A DNA stretch of 34,825 bases from Virgisporangium ochraceum (GTDB lineage Bacteria; Actinomycetota; Actinomycetes; Mycobacteriales; Micromonosporaceae): contig NZ_BOPH01000048.1 of the NCBI RefSeq assembly GCF_016863655.1, forward strand, positions 1-34,825, in the 5' to 3' direction. The notes below the pieces were generated by a model. That model saw only the letters and a program-made list of their open reading frames with translations, did not search any database and was not told the origin of the DNA. The position numbers were made by a program, and so were the translations under genes. Within the stretch, counting starts at the first letter, position 1; each line of letters begins with the position of its first letter. Positions 1-8,189 of this stretch are shown here, piece after piece.

Positions 1-61
1 CGACGATCGAGGCGACCGGCGCAGACCTGGTGGGCAGGTTTCCGATGACGGACAGTGGCGG
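1..61. repeat. Left arm of ~61-bp inverted repeat shared with the window's right end
   Basis: Read against the reverse complement of 34765-34825, 54 of 61 positions agree. Positions 1-23 and 43-61 match without a mismatch; the seven differences all fall in 24-42. Nothing indicates a gene start here. The arms sit exactly at both window edges, so the repeat probably continues outside. It could be a dispersed genomic repeat at which an assembly contig broke, or the inverted end of a larger element; the first seems more likely because the interior is core chromosome. Confidence 0.75.
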
Positions 62-81
62 CAGGGATACTCGAAGGCGCG

Positions 82-1176
82 TCAGCGCGTGTGGTTCTCC
101 ACGAACGGGGGCTTGACCACCTTCATCGGCGCGCGCCGCCCCCGCACGTCGACCTCGACCTCGGCGCCCTCGTGCCAGGCGTAGTCCTCCTGCAGCAGGG
201 CCAGCGCGATCCCGATCCGCCGCGTCGGTGAGAAGGTTCCGCTGGTGACCTCGCCCGCCGGCACCCCCTGCCGGAGCACGATCATGTGCGGACGCGGGAT
301 CGCCCGGTCCAGAGCCTCCAGGCCCCACAGGGTGCGGCGGGGGCCGGCGGCCTTCTCCTGCTCCAGGGCCTGCTTGCCCCAGAACCGGTCCTTCTTCCAG
401 CCGACCGCCCAGCCGGCGCGGGCCATCACCGGGGTGATCGCCGGCGACAGGTCCTGCCCGTGCAGCGCGTAGCCCATCTCGGTGCGCAGCGTGTCGCGGG
501 CGCCGAGGCCGCACGGGCGCACGCCGGCGCCGGTCAGCGCGTCCCACAGGGCGGGTGCGGCCGCGTTCGGGGCGATGAGCTCGTAGCCGCGTTCGCCGGT
601 GTACCCGGTGCGGCAGACGGTGACGTCGTGGCCCTGGAACGGGGCCACCTCGAACCGCATGTAGTCGTGGTCGGCCGGGAGGCCGAGGGCCTCGATCGCG
701 GCCGGCGACCGCGGCCCCTGCACGGCGAGAACCACGTACTCCTCGTGCTGGCCGAGCACCGTCACCAGCGGCGGCGCCTCCTGCTGCAGCCGGGTGAGCA
801 GGCCGGCCGTGTTCGCCGCGTTCGGCACCAGGAACACGTCGTCGTCGGCGAACAGGTAGGCGATCAGGTCGTCGACCACCCCGCCGGACGAGTCGTCGCA
901 ACACATCGTGTACTGGGCCTGGCCCGCGCCGATGCGGTCGAGGTCGTTGGTGAGGCAGCGGTTCAGGAACTCCGCCGCGCCGGGCCCCTTCACGGAGACC
1001 TTGCCCAGATGGGTCACGTCGAAGACACCCACGGCCTCGCGCACCGCCGCGTGTTCCTTGAGGACGCCGCCACCGGCGTACTCGAGCGGCATCTCCCACC
1101 CACCGAACGGGGAGAACTTGGCACCCAGTGACGCATGACGGTCATGTAGCGGCGACTGCCGCACCGGGGATGTCAT
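82..1176 (-). CDS. gcvT: Aminomethyltransferase, glycine cleavage system T protein
   Basis: GcvT takes the aminomethyl group from the lipoyl arm of H protein and, with tetrahydrofolate, yields 5,10-methylene-THF and ammonia in the cytoplasm. The 364-aa product has the usual family length. It opens with the typical LHDRHASLGAKFSPFGGWEM stretch and carries GYTGERGYEL and ARDTLRTEMGYALHGQDL of the folate-binding barrel. A longer reading frame extends to 1293, but I chose the ATG at 1176: homology begins a few residues later, and TATGTT at 1184-1189 lies 7 nt before it, as in a leaderless promoter. It diverges from pepA. The other cleavage-system genes (gcvH, gcvP) are not in the window. The lipoyl link fits lipA, lipB and lpdA nearby. 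Confidence 0.96.
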   Translation of the reverse strand: MTSPVRQSPLHDRHASLGAKFSPFGGWEMPLEYAGGGVLKEHAAVREAVGVFDVTHLGKVSVKGPGAAEFLNRCLTNDLDRIGAGQAQYTMCCDDSSGGVVDDLIAYLFADDDVFLVPNAANTAGLLTRLQQEAPPLVTVLGQHEEYVVLAVQGPRSPAAIEALGLPADHDYMRFEVAPFQGHDVTVCRTGYTGERGYELIAPNAAAPALWDALTGAGVRPCGLGARDTLRTEMGYALHGQDLSPAITPVMARAGWAVGWKKDRFWGKQALEQEKAAGPRRTLWGLEALDRAIPRPHMIVLRQGVPAGEVTSGTFSPTRRIGIALALLQEDYAWHEGAEVEVDVRGRRAPMKVVKPPFVENHTR

Positions 1177-1183
1177 GGGTGGG

Positions 1184-1189
1184 AACATA
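1184..1189 (-). promoter_or_regulatory. -10 element of leaderless gcvT promoter
   Basis: TATGTT on the minus strand ends 7 nt before the gcvT ATG at 1176, so transcription should start at or next to the start codon. There is no Shine-Dalgarno sequence upstream and no convincing -35 hexamer. Confidence 0.55.
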
Positions 1190-1245
1190 CCCGGACCGGC
1201 GGTCGGGCTAGCATCGGTCCCAATATCATCTGATCCGGCATCCGT

Positions 1246-1271
1246 CCTGCTGAAGACACCTGCTGAAGACA
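1246..1271 (+). repeat. Two 13-bp tandem copies in the pepA leader
   Basis: CCTGCTGAAGACA occurs twice without spacer immediately before the pepA Shine-Dalgarno GGGAGA (1274-1279). It is probably a small slippage duplication; it could alter spacing or leader folding. Confidence 0.8.
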
Positions 1272-1286
1272 CCCGGGAGACCAGCC

Positions 1287-2786
1287 GTGACATCGCTCAA
1301 CCTGGCCGACGGCGACCCGAGCACCGCGGCCGTCGACGCCGTCGTCGTCGGTGTGTTCGACGACGGCGACGGGGTGCCCCAGCTCGCGCCGGGCGCCGAG
1401 CAGGTGTCGGCCGCGCTGAACGGGGGCCTGGCCGACGCGTTGCGCCGGCTCGGCGCCACCGGGGCGGTCGGCGAGGTCACCAAGCTGGCGACGTTCGGCG
1501 CGATCAAGGCGCCGGTGCTGGTCGCGGTCGGGCTCGGCGCCGACGACGGCGAGGTGTCGGCGGAGACGCTGCGCCGCGCGGCCGGCGCCGCGACGCGCGC
1601 GCTCGCCGGCTCCGACCGGGTCGTGCTGGCACTGCCGGGCGCGCTGCGACCGGTGGCCGAGGGTGCGCTGCTCGGCGCCTACCGGTTCGCCGGCTACCGC
1701 ACCCGGCCGCAGGCCGGCCGGCGCGAGGCCGTGAAGACCGTGTCGGTCAGGAGCGCCGAGGAGGGGACGAAGGCAGCGGCGCGCGCGATGCTCAAGCGCG
1801 CCACGACCGTCACCGGCGCGGTGGCGCAGGCCCGCGACTGGATCAACGCCGCGCCCAACGAGCTGCGCCCGCCCGCGTTCGCCGACGCGATCGCCGCCTG
1901 GGCCGGCACGGCCGGGCTCGACGTCGAGGTGCTCGACGAGAAGGCGCTGAAGAAGGGCGGCTACGGCGGCATCCTCGCGGTCGGGCAGGGGTCGGCGGCA
2001 CCGCCGCGGTTCGTGCGGCTGGCCTACACCGCGCGGGGCGCGACGTCGCGGCTGGCGTTGGTGGGCAAGGGCATCACGTTCGACACCGGCGGCGTCTCGA
2101 TCAAGCCGGCCGCGAACATGTGGGAGATGAAGAGCGACATGTCGGGCGCGGCCGCGGTCGCCGCGGCCGTGGTCGCGATCGCCGCGCTCGGGCCCAAGGT
2201 CAATGTGACCGCGTACGTGCCGATCGCCGAGAACATGCCGTCAGGTACGTCGTACCGGCCGGGCGACGTGGTGACGATGCGCGACGGCACCCGGGTGGAG
2301 GTCCTCAACACCGACGCCGAGGGCCGCATGGTGCTCGCCGACGCGATGGCCCGCGCGATCGAGGACGGCACCGACTACCTGCTGGAGACGTCGACGCTCA
2401 CCGGCGGGCAGATCATCGCGCTGGGCAAGCGGGTGTCGGGGCTCATGGGCACCGAGGACTTCTGCAACCGGGTGCGCGACATCGGCGCCCGCGTCGGCGA
2501 GCCGGCCTGGCCGATGCCGCTGCCCGACGACGTCCGTAAGGGCATGGACTCCGAGGTGGCCGACATCTCACAGGTCAACGCCGGTATGGACCGGGCCGGG
2601 CACATGCTGCAGGGCGGCGTGTTCCTCAGCCACTTCGTGCCCGACGACCTGCCGTGGGCGCACCTCGACATCGCCGGTCCGTCGTACAACGCCGGCGAGC
2701 CGACGGGCTACCTGCCGAAGGGCGGCACCGGGGTTCCGGTGCGCACGCTGATCGAGCTGGCCGAGGATGTCGCGGCGAACGGCTAA
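1287..2786 (+). CDS. pepA: Leucyl aminopeptidase (M17 family)
   Basis: This is a cytoplasmic metallo-exopeptidase that removes N-terminal residues from peptides; M17 enzymes are hexamers with two metal ions per active site. The 499-aa length matches the family. The C-terminal catalytic domain shows GKGITFDTGG, MKSDMSGAA and NTDAEGR. The expected ligands and catalytic residues are present as K261, D266, K273, D284, D343, E345 and R347, a constant offset of 9 from E. coli PepA. The N-terminal domain (about 1-170) is more variable. The start is GTG at 1287, with GGGAGA 7 nt upstream. Its TAA overlaps the TAG of the convergent small gene by 3 nt. In some bacteria PepA also binds DNA; nothing here tests that. 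Confidence 0.96.
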   Translation: MTSLNLADGDPSTAAVDAVVVGVFDDGDGVPQLAPGAEQVSAALNGGLADALRRLGATGAVGEVTKLATFGAIKAPVLVAVGLGADDGEVSAETLRRAAGAATRALAGSDRVVLALPGALRPVAEGALLGAYRFAGYRTRPQAGRREAVKTVSVRSAEEGTKAAARAMLKRATTVTGAVAQARDWINAAPNELRPPAFADAIAAWAGTAGLDVEVLDEKALKKGGYGGILAVGQGSAAPPRFVRLAYTARGATSRLALVGKGITFDTGGVSIKPAANMWEMKSDMSGAAAVAAAVVAIAALGPKVNVTAYVPIAENMPSGTSYRPGDVVTMRDGTRVEVLNTDAEGRMVLADAMARAIEDGTDYLLETSTLTGGQIIALGKRVSGLMGTEDFCNRVRDIGARVGEPAWPMPLPDDVRKGMDSEVADISQVNAGMDRAGHMLQGGVFLSHFVPDDLPWAHLDIAGPSYNAGEPTGYLPKGGTGVPVRTLIELAEDVAANG

Positions 2787-3094
2787 CTCGACCGCTGCCG
2801 CTGGTTGTACTCGCGCATGCGCTGCGGATAGCCGACCAGGGCGGTGTCGTACACGGGGATGCGCTGCTTCGACGCGAACTTCCGGGCCGCGTCGGGGCTC
2901 TCGACGCGCCTGCGGGTCCACTCGCCGTCGTGCGCGATGAGGATGACGGTGGTCTCGGTGACGGCCGTGCGCGGCTCGATGAACGCCTCCACGCCGCGCC
3001 GGGTGCTGATGAAACCGGCCAGGTGCTCCAGATCCTCCCGCGACGCGGACCTGCCGCCCGCCGGAGCAGTCCTTCGGCGCCGGAACAACCCCAC
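2783..3094 (-). CDS. Small conserved actinobacterial protein of unknown function
   Basis: The 103-aa soluble product has an N-terminal basic patch (GLFRRRR), then a conserved-looking core with EDLEHLAGF, GVEAFIEPRT, ETTVILIAHDGEWTRRR and VYDTALVGYPQRMREYN. I recall similar proteins encoded between pepA and lpdA in Micromonosporaceae, but know no function. The start is GTG at 3094 because GAGGAGG stands just upstream and homologous-looking sequence begins there; an ATG at 3190 would add 32 unlikely residues. Its stop codon (2783-2785) overlaps pepA's, so the two converge with no room for a terminator. No membrane segment or cysteine motif is seen. Confidence 0.8.
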   Translation of the reverse strand: MGLFRRRRTAPAGGRSASREDLEHLAGFISTRRGVEAFIEPRTAVTETTVILIAHDGEWTRRRVESPDAARKFASKQRIPVYDTALVGYPQRMREYNQRQRSS

Positions 3095-3310
3095 TTCTCC
3101 TCCTCGGATCCACGGTTCCCTACAGAAGGTGGCGCCCAGGGTAGTAGGGGAACCTGGATTCTCGGTGTCCTTAGGCACCTCGCTTCGCACACGGAGGCGC
3201 AGAGTGACAAGATGGCCAAGGATCGTCGGGCCCGCCGTTCACCCCTGGCGAGCCGACTGTGTGCAGCGAGTCCCGTCAACCGGGCGCACCTCGACCTTTG
3301 GAGCTAAGAC
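3095..3310. other. Divergent intergenic region between the 103-aa gene and lpdA
   Basis: These 216 bp should carry the promoters of both genes. GGAG at 3300-3303 is the lpdA ribosome-binding site. I find no convincing -35/-10 pair and no operator-like palindrome. Confidence 0.5.
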
Positions 3311-4690
3311 GTGAGCGAGACCTCCAGTCACGATGTCGTCATCCTCGGAGGCGGTAGCGGCGGCTACGCCGCCGCGTTCCGTGCCACCGAACTGGGCCAG
3401 TCCGTGGTTCTCATCGAGAAGGACAAGGTCGGCGGCACCTGTCTGCACCGTGGCTGCATCCCGACCAAGGCGCTGCTGCACGCCGGAGAGGTCGCCGACA
3501 GCACCCGCGAGGCCGACGCCTTCGGTGTGCAGGCCACGTTCACCGGAGTCGACTTCAAGAAGGTCAACGCGTACAAGGACGGCGTCGTCAGCCGCCTGTA
3601 CAAGGGCCTGCAGGGCCTGGTGAAGGCCCACAAGATCACCTATGTCGAGGGCGAGGGCAGGCTGGTCGCCCCGAACGCCGTCGAGGTGAACGGCACCCGT
3701 TACGAGGGTCGCAACATCGTCCTGGCCACCGGCTCCTACTCGAAGTCGCTGCCCGGTCTGGAGATCGACGGCGAGCGGATCATCACGTCGGAGCACGCGT
3801 TGAACCTCGACGCCGCGCCGGCGTCGGCGATCGTCCTCGGCGGCGGCGTGATCGGCTGCGAGTTCGCGAGCGCCTGGAAGTCGCTGGGCGTCGACGTCAC
3901 GATCGTCGAGGCGCTCCCCCGCCTGATCGCGGTCGAGGACGAGGCGTCCTCGAAGATGGTCGAGCGGGCCTTCCGCAAGCGCAAGATCGCGTTCAAGGTC
4001 GGAAAGCCGTTCGAGACCGTCGAGAAGACCGCCAACGGCGTGAAGGTCACCCTCAAGGGCGGCGAGACGCTCGAGGCCGAGATCCTGCTCGTGGCCGTCG
4101 GCCGCGGCCCGGTCACGCAGAACCTCGGCTACGAGGACCACGGCGTGAAGCTCGACCGCGGGTTCGTCGTCACCGACGAGCGGCTGCGCACGGGCGTGCC
4201 GAACGTGTACGCGGTCGGCGACATCGTGCCCGGCCTGCAGCTGGCCCACCGCGGCTTCGCGCAGGGCATCTTCGTGGCCGAGGAGATCGCCGGCCTCAAC
4301 CCGCCGGTCATCGACGAGAACGGCATCCCGCGGGTCACCTACTGCGAGCCCGAGGTCGCGTCGATGGGCCTCACCGAGGCGAAGGCCCGCGAGGTCTACG
4401 GCGACAAGATCGAGACGCTCACCTACGACCTGGCCGGCAACGGCAAGAGCCAGATCCTCAAAACCCAGGGCTTCGTGAAGCTCGTCCGGGCGCCGGAGGG
4501 GCCGGTCGTCGGCATCCACATGGTCGGCAGCCGCGTCAGCGAGCTGGTCGGCGAGGCTCAGCTGATCTACAACTGGGAGGCGTACCCGGCCGACGTCGCC
4601 GCCCTGGTCCACGGCCACCCCACCCAGTCCGAGGCGCTCGGCGAGGCCTTCCTCGCCCTGGCCGGCAAGCCGCTGCACGTACACGGTTAG
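3311..4690 (+). CDS. lpdA: Dihydrolipoyl dehydrogenase (E3)
   Basis: E3 re-oxidises the dihydrolipoyl arm of 2-oxoacid dehydrogenases and the glycine cleavage H protein, passing electrons through a disulfide and FAD to NAD+. The 459-aa product shows the FAD-binding VILGGGSGGYAAAFRA at the N-terminus and the redox disulfide GGTCLHRGCIPTK with C44 and C49. The NAD-binding ILGGGVIGCEFAS is near residue 180, the second FAD motif is VYAVGDIV, and the C-terminal active-site stretch HGHPTQSEALGEA holds the catalytic His-Glu pair. GTG at 3311 follows GGAG at 7 nt. sucB starts 17 nt downstream, so the two are surely co-transcribed. Confidence 0.97.
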   Translation: MSETSSHDVVILGGGSGGYAAAFRATELGQSVVLIEKDKVGGTCLHRGCIPTKALLHAGEVADSTREADAFGVQATFTGVDFKKVNAYKDGVVSRLYKGLQGLVKAHKITYVEGEGRLVAPNAVEVNGTRYEGRNIVLATGSYSKSLPGLEIDGERIITSEHALNLDAAPASAIVLGGGVIGCEFASAWKSLGVDVTIVEALPRLIAVEDEASSKMVERAFRKRKIAFKVGKPFETVEKTANGVKVTLKGGETLEAEILLVAVGRGPVTQNLGYEDHGVKLDRGFVVTDERLRTGVPNVYAVGDIVPGLQLAHRGFAQGIFVAEEIAGLNPPVIDENGIPRVTYCEPEVASMGLTEAKAREVYGDKIETLTYDLAGNGKSQILKTQGFVKLVRAPEGPVVGIHMVGSRVSELVGEAQLIYNWEAYPADVAALVHGHPTQSEALGEAFLALAGKPLHVHG

Positions 4691-4707
4691 AAGGAGCGAT
4701 AACCACA

Positions 4708-6558
4708 ATGCCGGTATCGGTCACCATGCCACGGCTGGGCGAGAGCGTCACCGAGGGCACCGTCACCCGCTGGTTGAAGCAGGAGGGCGACCACGTCGAG
4801 GCCGACGAGCCGTTGCTCGAGGTCTCCACCGACAAGGTCGACACCGAGATCCCGTCGCCCGCCGCCGGGGTGCTGCAGCGCATCGTCGTGGCCGAGGACG
4901 AGACGGCCGAGGTCGGTTCGGAGCTCGCGGTGATCGCGGGTGAGGGCGACGATTCAGGGGACGCGGGGAGCAGCGCTTCCACGCAGGAGGAGCCCGAGGC
5001 GGAACCCGAGCCCGAGCCCGAGGCCCAGGCGCAACCCGAGCCCGAGCCCGAGCCGGAGCAGGAGACGCAGACGGTGAAGGCCGAGGCGGCTCCCCCGAAG
5101 CAGAGCGGTGGCGGCGGGTCGGGTACCCCGATCACGATGCCGGCGCTCGGCGAGAGCGTCACCGAGGGCACGGTCACCCGCTGGCTCAAGTCGGTCGGCG
5201 ACACCATCGAGGCCGACGAACCGCTGCTCGAGGTCTCCACCGACAAGGTCGACACCGAGATCCCGTCGCCGGTCGCCGGCACGCTCCTGGAGATCAAGGT
5301 CCAGGAGGACGAGACCGTCGAGGTCGGCGCCGAGCTGGCCCTGATCGGCAGCGGAGACGCCGCCGGCGGTGGCGACGAGCCCGAGTCGACGCCGTCCGAA
5401 GAGGCCAAGCAGGCCGAGCCCGCCAAGGAAGAGCCGAAGGCGGAACCGAAGGCGGAGAAGAAGGACGACTCCGAGCCGGCTCCGCAGCCGGGTGCCTCGT
5501 ACGGCACGCCGTCGGCCGAGGCCGAGACCCAGCAGGCGCCGAAGGTCGAGCCGTCGGGGCAGCAGCCCGCGAAGGCCCGGGCCGAGGGCAACGGCGGGCA
5601 GGCCGCGTCGGAGTCGGCGGGGTACGTCACGCCGCTGGTGCGCAAGCTGGCCAACGAGCACAACGTCGACCTGTCGGCGCTGCGCGGCACCGGCGTCGGT
5701 GGCCGCATCCGCAAGCAGGACGTGCTGGAGGCCGCCGAGAAGGCGAAGGCGGCCGCCGCGAAGCCGGCCGCCGCGCCCGCGCCGGCCGCCAAGGCAGCGG
5801 CGCCCGCGAAGCCGTCCGCCGAGGCGAGCGCGCTCCGCGGCAAGACCGAGAAGATGACCCGCCTGCGGGCGCTGATCGCCAAGCGCATGGTCGAGTCGTT
5901 GCAGGTGTCGGCGCAGCTGACGTCGGTGGTCGAGATCGACGTCACGAAGATCGCGCAGCTGCGCAACCGCGCGAAGAACGACTTCCTCGCCACCAACGGC
6001 GTGAAGCTGTCGTTCCTGCCGTTCTTCGCGCTCGCGACGATCGAGGCGATGAAGTCGCACCCGGTGGTCAACGCCACGATCAACTCCGACGAGGGCACGG
6101 TCACCTACCACGACGTCGAGCACCTGGGCATCGCGGTCGACACCGAGAAGGGCCTCATCGTCCCGGTCATCCGCAACGCCGGTGACCTGAACCTGGTCGG
6201 CATCGCCAAGCGGATCGCCGACCTGGCCGACCGCACCCGCACCATGAAGCTGCAGCCCGACGAGGCGTCCGGCGGCACGCTCACGCTCACCAACACCGGT
6301 AGCCGCGGCGCGCTGTTCGACACCCCGATCATCAACCAGCCGCAGGTGGCGATCCTCGGCACCGGCGCGGTCGTCAAGCGGGCGGTGGTCGTCAGCGACC
6401 CGAACCTGGGCGAGGTCATCGTGCCGCGGTCGATGGTCTACTTCGCGCTGTCGTACGACCACCGGCTGGTCGACGGCGCCGAGGCGGCGCGCTTCCTGGT
6501 CACGATCAAGGAGCGGCTGGAGGCCGGCAACTTCGAGGCCGAACTGGGCCTTGCGTAA
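4708..6558 (+). CDS. sucB: Dihydrolipoamide acyltransferase (E2), two lipoyl domains
   Basis: This is the E2 core of a 2-oxoacid dehydrogenase complex. Actinobacterial members are annotated as succinyltransferases, but the M. tuberculosis homologue (DlaT) serves pyruvate dehydrogenase, so the substrate is uncertain. The 616-aa product has lipoyl domain 1 (about 1-78, lipoyl-Lys K43) and lipoyl domain 2 (about 138-215, K180), joined by Glu/Pro- and Ala/Lys-rich linkers. A peripheral E1/E3-binding domain (about 305-345, VTPLVRKLANEHNVDLSAL) and the catalytic domain follow, with DHRLVDG placing the active-site pair at H585 and D589. AGAAGGAG precedes ATG 4708. The two lipoyl segments share a 46-bp identical DNA run. 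lpdA is upstream and lipB and lipA are downstream. Confidence 0.95.
   Translation: MPVSVTMPRLGESVTEGTVTRWLKQEGDHVEADEPLLEVSTDKVDTEIPSPAAGVLQRIVVAEDETAEVGSELAVIAGEGDDSGDAGSSASTQEEPEAEPEPEPEAQAQPEPEPEPEQETQTVKAEAAPPKQSGGGGSGTPITMPALGESVTEGTVTRWLKSVGDTIEADEPLLEVSTDKVDTEIPSPVAGTLLEIKVQEDETVEVGAELALIGSGDAAGGGDEPESTPSEEAKQAEPAKEEPKAEPKAEKKDDSEPAPQPGASYGTPSAEAETQQAPKVEPSGQQPAKARAEGNGGQAASESAGYVTPLVRKLANEHNVDLSALRGTGVGGRIRKQDVLEAAEKAKAAAAKPAAAPAPAAKAAAPAKPSAEASALRGKTEKMTRLRALIAKRMVESLQVSAQLTSVVEIDVTKIAQLRNRAKNDFLATNGVKLSFLPFFALATIEAMKSHPVVNATINSDEGTVTYHDVEHLGIAVDTEKGLIVPVIRNAGDLNLVGIAKRIADLADRTRTMKLQPDEASGGTLTLTNTGSRGALFDTPIINQPQVAILGTGAVVKRAVVVSDPNLGEVIVPRSMVYFALSYDHRLVDGAEAARFLVTIKERLEAGNFEAELGLA
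4814..4859 (+). repeat. 46-bp exact direct repeat, copy 1 (lipoyl domain 1)
   Basis: This segment around the lipoyl-lysine codon of domain 1 is identical to 5225-5270 in domain 2; a second 23-bp identity links 4738-4760 with 5149-5171. Third-codon positions are also conserved, pointing to recent duplication or gene conversion. Confidence 0.9.
5225..5270 (+). repeat. 46-bp exact direct repeat, copy 2 (lipoyl domain 2)
   Basis: Second copy of the identical run at 4814-4859, encoding the LEVSTDKVDTEIPSP region with K180. Confidence 0.9.
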
Positions 6559-6582
6559 AGAACGGCTGGCGTAAGGAACATC

Positions 6583-7476
6583 ATGCGGGTACTGACCGCC
6601 GGGGCGTCCGGCTTCCTGGGCACCCGGCTGGTCACCCGGCTCCGCGACGCGGGGCACGACGTCGTGCGGCTGGTCCGGCGCGAGCCGGCCAGCTCCGACG
6701 AACGCCGGTGGGACCCGGCCGCCGGCGAGCTCGACCCGTCCACATTGGACGGTGTGAACGCGGTGGTGAACCTGTCCGGCGCCAACATCGGCGGCAAGCG
6801 CTGGACCCCGGAGTACAAGCGGGAGCTGCTCGACAGCCGCCTGTCGACCACCGGCACGCTCGCCAGGGCGATCGCCGCGCACGCCGGTCCCATCGCCTTT
6901 CTCAGCGGGTCCGCGGTCGGCATCTACGGCGACCGCGGCGACGCCGAGCTCACCGAGTCCGCCGGTCCCGGCTCCGGGTTCTTCGCCGAGATGGCGACGG
7001 CCTGGGAGGGCGCGACGGCGCCGGCACGCGACGCGGGCAGCCGCGTGGTGCTCATGCGCACCGGCCTCCCCCTGCACCCCGCCGGTGGCGTGCTGCAGCC
7101 GCTGATGCTGCCGTTCAAGGCCGGCGTCGGCGGACCGATCGGCAACGGGCGCAGCTTCATCCCCTGGATCTCCATGCGCGACTGGCTGGGGGCCGTCGAG
7201 TTCCTCCTCGAACGCGACGACCTCTCCGGCCCGGTGAACCTCACCGGCCCGGAACCGGTGCGCTGGAAGGACCTGGCGAAGGCGATCGGCTCGGCGCTGC
7301 ACCGGCCGGCGCTGTTCCCGGTGCCGAAGGCCGCGCTGAACGTGGTGGTCGGGTCGGAGTTCGCCACCGAGATGCTGGCCAGCCAGCGGGTGGTGCCCGC
7401 CGTGCTGAGCGAGCACGGCTTCGCGTTCACCGACCGCACCGTGACGTCGGCGACGGCGGCCGTCCTACGCGGCTGA
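6583..7476 (+). CDS. TIGR01777-family NAD-dependent epimerase (YfcH-like)
   Basis: The 297-aa protein is of the short-chain/epimerase Rossmann fold: TAGASGFLGTRLVTRL at the N-terminus is the dinucleotide-binding glycine motif. Internal GRSFIPWISMRDWLGAVEFLL and a C-terminal DUF1731-type segment (about 245-290, RPALFPVPKAALNVVVG) define the TIGR01777/YfcH group. The substrate is unknown; homologues occur beside lipoate or cell-division genes without settled function. GTAAGGAA precedes ATG 6583, 24 nt after sucB, so it probably belongs to the lpdA-sucB transcript. lipB follows 19 nt later but appears to have its own promoter. Confidence 0.88.
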   Translation: MRVLTAGASGFLGTRLVTRLRDAGHDVVRLVRREPASSDERRWDPAAGELDPSTLDGVNAVVNLSGANIGGKRWTPEYKRELLDSRLSTTGTLARAIAAHAGPIAFLSGSAVGIYGDRGDAELTESAGPGSGFFAEMATAWEGATAPARDAGSRVVLMRTGLPLHPAGGVLQPLMLPFKAGVGGPIGNGRSFIPWISMRDWLGAVEFLLERDDLSGPVNLTGPEPVRWKDLAKAIGSALHRPALFPVPKAALNVVVGSEFATEMLASQRVVPAVLSEHGFAFTDRTVTSATAAVLRG

Positions 7477-7482
7477 CCGCGT

Positions 7483-7488
7483 TAGGCT
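7483..7488 (+). promoter_or_regulatory. -10 element of leaderless lipB promoter
   Basis: TAGGCT ends 7 nt before the lipB GTG at 7496, and no Shine-Dalgarno sequence is present. The identical hexamer precedes the GNAT gene at 19258-19263. Confidence 0.55.
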
Positions 7489-7495
7489 CGCAGAC

Positions 7496-8146
7496 GTGAC
7501 CACCGTGGTGCCCCTCGCAGTCGTCCGATCCGGCCTCGTCGACTACCGCACGGCCTGGGCCGAGCAGCAGCGCATCCACGAGGCGGTCGTCGCCGGCACG
7601 CAACCGGGCACCGTGCTGCTCCTGGAGCACCCGAGCGTCTACACCGCCGGAAAGCGCACCCACCGCGACGACCGTCCCGTCGACGGCACCGAGGTGATCG
7701 ACGTCGACCGCGGCGGCCGCATCACCTGGCACGGCCCCGGCCAGCTCGTCGGGTACCCCATCGTGAAGCTGCCCGACCCCGTCGACGTGGTCGCCTACGT
7801 GCGGCGGGTCGAGCAGGTGCTCATCGACGCGTGCGCCGAACTCGGCGTCGCGACCACGCGGTTCAACGACCGGGGCCCGTCGTGGAGCGGGGTCTGGATC
7901 GCCGCCGACGGGCGCGGGCCCGACCGGAAGATCGGCGCGATCGGCATCCGGGTGGCGCGCGGCGTGACGCAGCACGGGTTCGCGCTCAACTGCGACCCCG
8001 ACCTCGGCGCGTACGACCGCATCGTGCCGTGCGGCATCCCCGACGTCGCGCAGACGTCGCTGTCGAAGGAGCTCGGCCGCCCGGTGACGGTGGCCGAGGT
8101 GCTGCCGGTGGTCGAGCGCACGATCGTCGCTCAGCTGCAGATGTAG
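7496..8146 (+). CDS. lipB: Octanoyltransferase (lipoyl synthesis, step 1)
   Basis: LipB moves the octanoyl group from acyl carrier protein to the target lysine of E2 and H proteins; LipA then inserts sulfur. The 216-aa product shows LLLEHPSVYTAGKR, the signature RGGRITWHGPGQLVGYPI, KIGAIGIRV with catalytic K145, and VPCGI with catalytic C179. The C179/K145 pair is offset by 3 from M. tuberculosis C176/K142. The GTG at 7496 is favoured by the TAGGCT 7 nt upstream. In Streptomyces lipA follows directly; here lipA is 4.5 kb away, beyond two opposite-strand genes. A perfect hairpin begins inside the last codons. Confidence 0.96.
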   Translation: MTTVVPLAVVRSGLVDYRTAWAEQQRIHEAVVAGTQPGTVLLLEHPSVYTAGKRTHRDDRPVDGTEVIDVDRGGRITWHGPGQLVGYPIVKLPDPVDVVAYVRRVEQVLIDACAELGVATTRFNDRGPSWSGVWIAADGRGPDRKIGAIGIRVARGVTQHGFALNCDPDLGAYDRIVPCGIPDVAQTSLSKELGRPVTVAEVLPVVERTIVAQLQM

Positions 8147-8176
8147 GCGGCCGTCGTTTCGACGGCCGCCTACATC
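8140..8176. terminator. 17-bp perfect hairpin between convergent lipB and the Fn3 gene
   Basis: Arms 8140-8156 and 8160-8176 are exact complements with a 3-nt TTT loop. The left arm includes the lipB TAG stop (8144-8146). It is symmetric and can end transcription from both sides; no long U-tract follows, as is common in high-GC actinobacteria. Confidence 0.85.
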
Positions 8177-8189
8177 GCGCCTTCTGCCT

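Noticed and set aside
1177..1293. Possible glycine riboswitch or longer N-terminus for gcvT
   Set aside because: The spacer is too short for a glycine aptamer, no aptamer core is visible, and a TANNNT element sits 7 nt before the chosen ATG.
1175..2539. 454-codon open frame overlapping pepA in another frame
   Set aside because: Its translation is Arg/Gly-rich repeat sequence from GC-rich shadow reading, while pepA in the other frame has all M17 catalytic residues.
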